DNA from: Pyrodictium delaneyi
Lineage (GTDB): Archaea > Thermoproteota > Thermoprotei_A > Sulfolobales > Pyrodictiaceae
Length of the DNA stretch: 10,370 bases
Reading direction: 5' to 3'
Assembly: GCA_015661645.1 (NCBI GenBank)
Contig: DQVR01000056.1
Coordinates: forward strand, 1 to 10,370
A program made the position numbers and the translations under genes. Positions 5,094-10,370 of this stretch are shown piece by piece. How positions within the stretch are numbered: the first letter of the stretch is position 1; every line of letters starts with the position of its first letter. The notes below the pieces were generated by a model. The model had not been told where the DNA came from and searched no databases. It saw only the letters and a list, made by a program, of their open reading frames with translations.

Positions 5094-6113
5094 CTAGCTG
5101 AAACCAGGTTTGCGTTTTTCCACGACCTCGGGGTTCACTAGGTTTGGCGGTACTTCCCCCCTCTTGAATGCTAGCAGGTTCTCTAAAACAGCGCATGTCA
5201 TTCTCTCTCTAGCCTCCTTCGTGGCGCTCCCTATGTGGGGTGCTAGCACCACGTTGGGCAGCTTGGTGAGAGGATGATCTGGTGGCAGAGGTTCTTGCTC
5301 GAAGACATCGAGCCCTGCACCAGCTATCCACCCCTCTTTTAGCGCTTTTACCAGCGCGTTGGTGTCTACTACGGCGCCTCTCGCCGTGTTCACTAGGATA
5401 GCGGTGGGCTTCATTAAGCGTAGTTCTCGCTCGCCTATCATATACTTAGTCTCCGGGGTTAGGGGCGTGTGTATACTCACTATGTCCGACTCGCGCAGTA
5501 GCGTGTCGAGTGGAACGTATGTAGCGTTTAGCTCCTTCTCCACCCTCTCGGGGGCGCGGTGTCTACTATAGTAGAGCACCTTCATCCCGAACCCTTTGGC
5601 GCCGATACGTGCCACGGCACGGCCTATCCTGCCAAGCCCTATGATTCCGAGGACCTTACCCTCCAGCTCCATGCCGAGGAGTAGTTCTGGGTGCCAGCCA
5701 GTACCGCTGCGGTACCATTTGCCGCTCCTAACGTAGGCGTCGGCCTCAACGATTCTCCTAGCAGTAGCCAGTATCAAAGCCCATGTGAGCTCGGCTGTAG
5801 CCTGTGTGAGGACGCTTGGCGTATTGGTAACGTATACGCCGTTGCGCGTAGCACACTCCACATCTATATTGTCGTAGCCTACAGCGTACTGCGAGACTAT
5901 ACGGAGGTTGCTTTTGGCCCCCTCTGTGAGAAGTCTACAGTCTATCCTGTCGCTTAGCAGGGATACTATACCATCTACTTCCCTAGCCTTCTCGAGTAAG
6001 ACCTCGTATGGCGGGTGTTGCCACTCTGGCCATACCTCGGCGTCAAACTCCCCTAGTAGCTTTTCAAAGCATGGACCCGGAAGCCTCCTGGTCACGAATA
6101 CGCGTGGCTTCAC
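5094..6113 (-). CDS. gyaR: Glyoxylate reductase / D-2-hydroxyacid dehydrogenase
   Basis: Reduces glyoxylate (and often hydroxypyruvate) to the D-2-hydroxyacid with NAD(P)H. 339 residues from GTG 6113, close to the roughly 331-residue Thermococcus and Pyrococcus enzymes, with long matching stretches such as QYAVGYDNID and LKEGWIAGAGLDVFE. Rossmann motif GLGRIG is 159-164; the catalytic triad is R245 (NTARGAVVD), E274 (VFEQEP) and H293 (APHIGS). Arg in YYSR after the second Rossmann strand hints that NADPH may be accepted. The start is GTG 6113 rather than GTG 6125: MKPRVFVTRR matches the family N-terminus, and AGGTG at 6123-6127 gives a 9-base spacing. It lies 62 bp after the nucleotidyltransferase stop in the same direction, so it may be last in a three-gene unit or have its own promoter (CATAATAG near 6149-6156). 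Closely related 3-phosphoglycerate dehydrogenase is less likely, as there is no ACT domain. Confidence 0.93.
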   Translation of the reverse strand: MKPRVFVTRRLPGPCFEKLLGEFDAEVWPEWQHPPYEVLLEKAREVDGIVSLLSDRIDCRLLTEGAKSNLRIVSQYAVGYDNIDVECATRNGVYVTNTPSVLTQATAELTWALILATARRIVEADAYVRSGKWYRSGTGWHPELLLGMELEGKVLGIIGLGRIGRAVARIGAKGFGMKVLYYSRHRAPERVEKELNATYVPLDTLLRESDIVSIHTPLTPETKYMIGERELRLMKPTAILVNTARGAVVDTNALVKALKEGWIAGAGLDVFEQEPLPPDHPLTKLPNVVLAPHIGSATKEARERMTCAVLENLLAFKRGEVPPNLVNPEVVEKRKPGFS

Positions 6114-6122
6114 GGCACTAGA

Positions 6123-6127
6123 CACCT
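6123..6127 (-). promoter_or_regulatory. Shine-Dalgarno deciding the glyoxylate reductase start
   Basis: AGGTG on the minus strand lies 9 bases before GTG 6113. It overlaps the alternative GTG at 6125, which leaves that codon without an SD. Confidence 0.55.
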
Positions 6128-6175
6128 AGAACCAGCACGTCGCGGCAACTATTATGGCGGCTGTGTGCCGGCTTA

Positions 6176-7051
6176 CTAGCTAGACGAGGGGCGGTACAAG
6201 GGCTTTACGTAACCAGAATGGTCCGGCACCAGTCTTACAAGGCCCTCGAATTCTTCAAGTACACCTTTAGCCTCCACTGCCATGCCTTCAAGTATCTCAG
6301 TGTAGCGGAGGCGATGGCTAAATAGGTATACCCAGGTATAGCTCTTCGTGCCGAGTGTGAGTGGCTTGTAAAGTTCCAGCTTATATACAGCCGGCACAGT
6401 GTATGGTGAAACGTGCCTTACGACGCCCCTCACCTTGACCCTTGTGTTGACCGTCTTAAAGGGTATGCATGGTGCTGGCTTTGTGCATGGAACAAGCTTG
6501 ACGTTATATTCAAATCCATTGATATATCCTATGAGTACTCGCTCTTTGTTTAGAGCCCTGTTAAGCTCTATATCGCTACTACTCCAGCTGTGGCCGACGC
6601 CACGGTAGGGAGTCGTAATGCCTTCCCTACGTAGCTTGACAAGTAGCTGGTATACTCGATCAGCATGGGCCCCGTAAACAACTATGTCTATGTCGCTAGC
6701 TTTATAGGGGTTATAGGCTAGCCCGCCTGTTACACCAACGAGGTCAGTATACCCCATGATAGCGTCTACGAGATCCCTTGCTTTCCGGCATAGATTTCTG
6801 TTGCAGGCACGGAGCTTGGGTACGATAGTTAGGGGCGATACAAGCTCGGCTCTACCGGGTATGAGCAGAGCAGCGGCTCTACCGCTAAGGCAGTGCTCTC
6901 TGCGTACAACGATAGAGTCGTCGCGGGGCAGAGAAGCGAGCCCAGAGCCCCAGCTTTTCCGTCCATGAATAACGCGCGGCGTGAAGAAGAGTAGAGGAAG
7001 TGGGTGGAAACACCCCTTTACAAACCCTATTACGTGCTTTGTACGTGTAAT
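6176..7051 (-). CDS. Archaeal nucleotidyltransferase-family protein, start codon non-canonical or lost
   Basis: Nucleotidyltransferase fold with GG then SDID: counting from 7051, G109-G110 and D120/D122 (GGLAYNPYKASDIDIVVYG). The third catalytic carboxylate is not obvious; NVKLV stands where it would be. The first ATG is 6757, only ten residues before GG, but the frame is open back to TAG 7118-7120 and clearly coding there. WITRTKHVIGFVKGCFHP is the N-terminal signature I remember for archaeal predicted nucleotidyltransferases (COG2413-like: I-x-TK...F-x-VKG-x-x-HP). None of the 119 codons between that stop and ATG 6757 is ATG, GTG or TTG. The best guess is ATT 7051, with GAGGG at 7056-7060 four to five bases upstream and 17 bases after the preceding gene. 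A frameshift or sequencing error is the alternative. ATG 6757-6176 (193 aa) is the minimal version. The substrate is unknown; it is probably co-transcribed with its neighbours. Confidence 0.7.
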   Translation of the reverse strand: MTRTKHVIGFVKGCFHPLPLLFFTPRVIHGRKSWGSGLASLPRDDSIVVRREHCLSGRAAALLIPGRAELVSPLTIVPKLRACNRNLCRKARDLVDAIMGYTDLVGVTGGLAYNPYKASDIDIVVYGAHADRVYQLLVKLRREGITTPYRGVGHSWSSSDIELNRALNKERVLIGYINGFEYNVKLVPCTKPAPCIPFKTVNTRVKVRGVVRHVSPYTVPAVYKLELYKPLTLGTKSYTWVYLFSHRLRYTEILEGMAVEAKGVLEEFEGLVRLVPDHSGYVKPLYRPSSS

Positions 7052-7068
7052 CCAGCCCTCTACTGGGG

Positions 7069-7605
7069 CTAGATCCTGGTGCAGGCTGGTGCCTCCCTCC
7101 GAGCACAGACATTGGTGCTATCTAGCGTCTTGCGTACATTGTTCGTTACTCCTCTTAGCAGGTAGAATATCTGGGGCAGCTCCTCGATAACCTGCTTCCG
7201 GTTTGTAGGGTCTACTTCCTTGCAGTAATGTAGCTTGCACAGCTTGACTCTGCGGCCCTCAACCTCCATGCGCACATTCCCGCGGTGGAACACGAGCTTG
7301 CCCTCGCGGAATGATATAACGGTCTCAGGCTTCACCCTGACAGCTACTAGGCCACCGTCCTGCTCGAATACACGCCATGTAGTGCATATTGCTAACACGC
7401 TGCCTTCAGCCCCCTTGGCCTCGGCTATACACTTTAGCTTGCGCAGCGACATGGAGATCTCTTCTATGGCCTCGGATATGGAATATATAGCGGTGTTGGC
7501 TCGGCTCTCTGCAAGGCTCTCAGCAGGCCCGACACTCTCCCTTATCCGGTTAGCAATTGCCTCTAGACTCCTGGCAACCTCTTCTAGGCGCTCAAGCACG
7601 GCCAC
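7069..7605 (-). CDS. Unrecognised protein with an N-terminal coiled coil
   Basis: Not recognised; 178 residues from GTG 7605. Residues 1-60 are heptad-like and charged (LERLEEVARSLEAIANRI, later ISEAIEEISMSLRKLK), suggesting a coiled coil that pairs the protein with itself or a partner. Residues 70-125 look strand-rich (LVAVRVKPETVISF, VRMEVEGRRVKLC), and CKLHYC (123-128) could bind a metal with C60, C74, C167 or C175. There is no signal peptide or membrane segment. GGTGA about five bases before GTG 7605 is a reasonable SD; a second GTG two codons on (7599) is possible. It is the first gene of the minus-strand run and ends 17 bases before the likely nucleotidyltransferase start. The regular helix pattern and codon use make it a real gene. 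Confidence 0.75.
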   Translation of the reverse strand: MAVLERLEEVARSLEAIANRIRESVGPAESLAESRANTAIYSISEAIEEISMSLRKLKCIAEAKGAEGSVLAICTTWRVFEQDGGLVAVRVKPETVISFREGKLVFHRGNVRMEVEGRRVKLCKLHYCKEVDPTNRKQVIEELPQIFYLLRGVTNNVRKTLDSTNVCARREAPACTRI

Positions 7606-7639
7606 TTATCTCACCCAGCCGCTCCAAGAATTACCCAGC

Positions 7640-7647
7640 TATAAAAA
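7640..7647 (-). promoter_or_regulatory. TATA box of the divergent promoter region
   Basis: On the minus strand this reads TTTTTATA, a classic crenarchaeal TATA box. A start about 25 bases on falls near 7620, leaving a leader of about 15 bases with the SD before GTG 7605. Read on the plus strand it is TATAAAAA, which could also serve the MutS-like gene with a leader of about 55 bases. Confidence 0.6.
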
Positions 7648-7706
7648 CGGTGTCTAGGCAGCATCATTAGAGCTGGCTATGCTAAGGACACAATGTAGGG
7701 AAGTTC

Positions 7707-7715
7707 GGGGAGGAG
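7707..7715 (+). promoter_or_regulatory. Shine-Dalgarno of the MutS-like gene
   Basis: GGGGAGGAG ends 10 bases before ATG 7726, confirming that start. Confidence 0.75.
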
Positions 7716-7725
7716 AAGCTAGACA

Positions 7726-9849
7726 ATGGATAAGCAAAGGCTAAGACTACGCGACATACCAGGCGTCGGCGAGCGAATCTACGAAAAACTCGTAGAATAC
7801 TTTGGCTCGGAAGAGAAAGCTCTAGAGGCACTGCTACGCGGCCAAGTAGCGAGCATAGCCGAGGCTATCTCCTCTACCCGTAGAGCGGTTCGGCTCGTGC
7901 AGCAGGCCCGCGGAGCACTGGGAGGCTATGATCCCGGAGAGGCCATCGGGACAGCTGACGCGGCTAGGCTATTCGAGGCCGTTGCCCGCCTACTAGCTAG
8001 CTACATAGCGTCAACGCCTGGCAGGGACCTGGTTTCGTCTCTGGCACCTATGCCTGGGCGAGTGGAGGCTGAAATAGAGAGAGTGTTGGGGAGAACCAGG
8101 AGACTAGTCGAGGCAGTGTCCAAGATCCCAGGAGATGTAAAGGTCACAGTAAGAGGGGCTCTTTCGCGCATAGAGTGGCCTAGAAGACCTAGAGTCCGTG
8201 TAGAGCGCATACTCATAGTGCCCCATGGCCAAGGAGATAAGCTACGGGAGATGCTAGGCGGCGATGTATCCGGGATAACCATTGTCGAAGCCGAGTCTGT
8301 AGACGATGTGTCAGAGCGGGGCATAGTGCTTGCGTACATGGTTGATACTGCTGGCAGGCCTGGTGTAGTGGAGATAGATAGGCTCGACAAGTACACCGTG
8401 GCCCCGGAAGTTGTCCTTGAAACGCTGCGCCATAACATGAAGCTCATCAAGTCGTTCGCCAGGGTCTACACCGTGGCACGGAGCCTCGTAGTAGAGGTCT
8501 CCAAGGCTATAGGCGTTAAGCAGACCACTGTGGACGAGATAGCCAGGCTAGCCAGAGACGCGCAAAGCGTGCTAGAGCGGCTCGAAAAAGGCGATATAGA
8601 CCCAGAGTACCAGCATGCACTCTCAGCGGTAAGGAGCCTAGAGTCCGCTGTGTCGGATCTCGAAGTCTGGGTGAATGAAGAGGCCCGGCGTCGTCTCGAA
8701 GAGCGAGAGCTACGCCTAAGCGCGGCAGAACTCCTACGTCTAATACGGTCGCTAGAGGAGGGGCACCTGCATATACCGGACGAACTCCTGGAGATATTTG
8801 AAGAAATTAGCGTCGAGGCCGAGGAGAAGCTTGCCCGTATGCTCGGCCTGGGGCCGGAAGAGCGGGAACTAATACGCGGCGTAGTGGAGCCTAGGCCACA
8901 ATTCCCTATAGAGGTGCATAGAGAGCCCATAGAGAGGCTCCGAAAGCATCTAGAGCGTAGAATAAGCCTCAGCGTGTACATGTTCTCAAGAGAGCACGCG
9001 CGCAGGCTTAGCCGGCTAGTAGAGCTACTACCTACAATGGCTGAGATACTGGCTTGGACGGACATAGCGCTCGCTGCTAATAGCTTCATAGAGGAAAGAC
9101 GCGGCTCCATCGCTAAGGTTAGCCGTGGGTTCTCGGGGGTCGGGTTCACTGACGCGGCTGAGGCAGGTCTCCTTGCTGCCGGGGTAGAAGTCCAGCCGGT
9201 AAGCTACGTAGTAGGCTGCACACCTTACAGGCCAGAAGGCACTAACTGTGAAAGAGTGGTGCTTCTCACAGGGGCCAATAGCGGCGGTAAGACCACGTTG
9301 CTGAAGACTATAGGCGAGATAGTCCTCGCGGGCCAGGCTGGCCTACCAGTACCGGCCTCAAGGGCGTGGGTAGGCGGCTTTGACCGTGTATACTTCATCT
9401 CGAAGCCGACAGGCATGCTCGACGCTGGAGGGCTAGAGGAGACGCTAGAAAAGATAGCAGCAATAGTAGAGGAGGCACAGCGGAAGCGCGTACTACTGCT
9501 AGTAGACGAGCTAGAGGCAATAACGGAGGCTCACGCGGCAGCCCGGATAGTAGCTGCTATAGCCTCGTCGATAGCAGAGAGCCGAGACTCAGTAGCAGTA
9601 ATAGTTAGCCATCTTGCAGAAGAGGTTGTGGAGGCCATACCCCCGGAGCTAAGAGCCCGGGTAAGGATAGACGGTATAGAAGCCCGCGGACTCGACGAGA
9701 ACTACAATCTTATAGTAGACCGGAGCCCACGGTACAACTATCTAGCCCGCTCTACCCCTGAGCTCATAGTGACTAAGCTGTTGAGGAAGTCCAGGAGGAA
9801 AAGCGAGCGAGAATTCTTTGAGAAGATTCTAGACCTACTATCTCGCTAG
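7726..9849 (+). CDS. HhH-MutS-like ATPase (archaeal MutS5/MutS2-related)
   Basis: 707 residues. The N-terminal helix-hairpin-helix LRDIPGVGERIYEKLVEYFG (8-27) binds DNA. A long helical middle (230-460), with coiled-coil stretches at about 275-345, corresponds to the MutS lever and clamp. The MutS ATPase is C-terminal: Walker A GANSGGKTT (516-524), the dimer-signature region DAGGLEETLEKIA (566-578), Walker B LLLVDELEA (590-598) and switch histidine H629 in VSHLAEE. The MutS1 mismatch-recognition domain with its Phe-x-Glu is absent, so classical mismatch repair is unlikely. The Smr nuclease domain that ends bacterial MutS2 is also absent; the protein stops at KILDLLSR. Archaeal relatives are thought to act on branched or recombination DNA, but the role here is inferred. 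It is divergent from the coiled-coil gene and its 3' end overlaps the dUTPase gene by 12 bases. Confidence 0.9.
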   Translation: MDKQRLRLRDIPGVGERIYEKLVEYFGSEEKALEALLRGQVASIAEAISSTRRAVRLVQQARGALGGYDPGEAIGTADAARLFEAVARLLASYIASTPGRDLVSSLAPMPGRVEAEIERVLGRTRRLVEAVSKIPGDVKVTVRGALSRIEWPRRPRVRVERILIVPHGQGDKLREMLGGDVSGITIVEAESVDDVSERGIVLAYMVDTAGRPGVVEIDRLDKYTVAPEVVLETLRHNMKLIKSFARVYTVARSLVVEVSKAIGVKQTTVDEIARLARDAQSVLERLEKGDIDPEYQHALSAVRSLESAVSDLEVWVNEEARRRLEERELRLSAAELLRLIRSLEEGHLHIPDELLEIFEEISVEAEEKLARMLGLGPEERELIRGVVEPRPQFPIEVHREPIERLRKHLERRISLSVYMFSREHARRLSRLVELLPTMAEILAWTDIALAANSFIEERRGSIAKVSRGFSGVGFTDAAEAGLLAAGVEVQPVSYVVGCTPYRPEGTNCERVVLLTGANSGGKTTLLKTIGEIVLAGQAGLPVPASRAWVGGFDRVYFISKPTGMLDAGGLEETLEKIAAIVEEAQRKRVLLLVDELEAITEAHAAARIVAAIASSIAESRDSVAVIVSHLAEEVVEAIPPELRARVRIDGIEARGLDENYNLIVDRSPRYNYLARSTPELIVTKLLRKSRRKSEREFFEKILDLLSR

Positions 9850-10320
9850 CCTCTCGCCCTGGTATACACCGCTATACCTTTCGCCGAGCTGCGGGTAGAG
9901 CCTTATGAACACGAGCTGGGCTATTCGGGCCCCGACCTCTATCCGAACCCCATGCGGGTTACCGACAACGAGTAAGGCCTCACCCCTACCACGGTACCCG
10001 GGATCCCATACAGCGCATCCCAGCAATGCGCCCATGCGTAGCAGGCTGCTACGGGGAAAACAGATGCCAACAGTATTCTCCGGGATGTGGACCATGTCCA
10101 TGAAGACCACCTTGTAGAAACCGGGGCTGAGAAGCCAGACGCCATTCTCAGGCTCTAACGGCTCCGAGGCGGGTATCCTTCGGCTCTCGACACCAAGGTA
10201 CCCCGGCTCCCGGAAAACGTGTACCTCTTCCACGCGTAGATCGACTCCGGCGGGCTGGACCTGGCCCTGAACTGGCCCGGCAAGTAGATACGCGGCTGCA
10301 AATGTACCCGGAAGCGCCAC
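9838..10320 (-). CDS. dut: dUTPase of the dCTP deaminase/dUTPase family
   Basis: Hydrolyses dUTP to dUMP and pyrophosphate, keeping uracil out of DNA and feeding dTMP synthesis; cytoplasmic trimer. 160 residues. Conserved motifs are AGVDLR (24-29), PRSSL (89-93), AVWDPGYRG (103-111, D106 and Y109), RIAQLVFI (132-139) and the flexible C-terminal YQGE (153-156). Where dCTP deaminases carry the catalytic Glu (TLELxN), this has LLVVGN, so deamination is unlikely and dUTPase is favoured. A bifunctional enzyme is the alternative. GTG 10320 is the only start before an in-frame TAA at 10330-10332, with GGGGT a few bases upstream as SD. Its tail overlaps the MutS-like gene. Confidence 0.85.
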   Translation of the reverse strand: MALPGTFAAAYLLAGPVQGQVQPAGVDLRVEEVHVFREPGYLGVESRRIPASEPLEPENGVWLLSPGFYKVVFMDMVHIPENTVGICFPRSSLLRMGALLGCAVWDPGYRGRGEALLVVGNPHGVRIEVGARIAQLVFIRLYPQLGERYSGVYQGERLAR

Positions 10321-10334
10321 TGCTACCCCTTAGT

Positions 10335-10351
10335 GCATGCTCCGGGCATGC
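10335..10351. repeat. Two GCATGC palindromes 11 bp apart upstream of dut
   Basis: GCATGC at 10335-10340 and again at 10346-10351, separated by TCCGG. Each copy is itself palindromic, so the block is both a direct and an inverted repeat with one helical turn between centres. It lies 15-31 bases before GTG 10320, in the promoter zone, and could be an operator. No obvious TATA box is seen beside it. Confidence 0.4.
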
Positions 10352-10370
10352 TAGCAGCTAAGAGGCTCAC

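Noticed and set aside
6885..7112. Minus-strand ORF of 75 residues starting ATG 7112
   Set aside because: It covers the same bases as the nucleotidyltransferase extension in another frame, and that frame lacks the family signature. It would matter only if a frameshift joined its first codons to the nucleotidyltransferase.
8466..9149. 227-residue minus-strand ORF within the MutS-like gene
   Set aside because: Serine/arginine-rich product typical of the antisense of a Glu/Leu/Arg-rich helical gene; a shadow.
1..10370. CRISPR array, insertion sequence ends, rRNA or tRNA genes
   Set aside because: No regularly spaced repeats, no transposase motif, no paired terminal repeats and no tRNA cloverleaf were seen.

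Overview
The window looks like chromosomal DNA of a hyperthermophilic crenarchaeon, most likely Desulfurococcales and probably near the Pyrodictiaceae (Hyperthermus/Pyrodictium/Pyrolobus type). This rests on the AUA/AGG/CUA-rich codon use, GTG starts, short A/T-rich TATA elements, purine-rich Shine-Dalgarno (SD) sites, and the protein set: hexameric-type glutamate dehydrogenase, Thermococcus-like glyoxylate reductase, an archaeal MutS-like ATPase without Smr, and an archaeal dUTPase. The species call is inference from memory of these families; no search was run.

Layout. 1-334: tail of a gene entering from the left, a doubtful small ORF and a promoter. 338-1519: a small + strand unit with a radical SAM enzyme of unknown substrate and an unrecognised Cys-containing protein. 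1520-1996: a long A/T-rich gap with a 30-bp palindrome, a T-rich terminator, an unexplained coding-like fragment on the minus strand, and a repeated TATA-like element before the next gene. 1997-3124: a cysteine-free paralogue of tRNA-guanine transglycosylase (TGT). 3175-3600 (minus): a single GGDEF-like domain resembling one half of archaeal GTP cyclohydrolase III. 3743-5011: glutamate dehydrogenase. 5094-7605 (minus): three co-directional genes, in transcription order an unknown coiled-coil protein, a nucleotidyltransferase with no canonical start codon, and glyoxylate reductase. 7726-9849: HhH-MutS-like ATPase. 9838-10320 (minus): dUTPase, overlapping the MutS-like gene tail to tail.

How the genes relate. 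The right half (3743-10320) is mostly ordinary housekeeping: amino-acid nitrogen metabolism, 2-oxoacid reduction, DNA structure maintenance and dUTP removal. The left half (338-3600) is the part worth attention. A radical SAM enzyme, a small Cys-containing protein, a zinc-less TGT paralogue and a GTP-cyclohydrolase-III-like domain lie together. Each has a plausible link to GTP-derived or 7-deazaguanine chemistry, but no function is proven and the genes are not one operon (two transcription units plus an opposing gene). Two start sites were moved on SD and homology evidence (glutamate dehydrogenase to 3743, glyoxylate reductase to 6113). One was moved on homology alone (GGDEF-like protein to 3600). 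The nucleotidyltransferase was extended 98 codons upstream of its first ATG.
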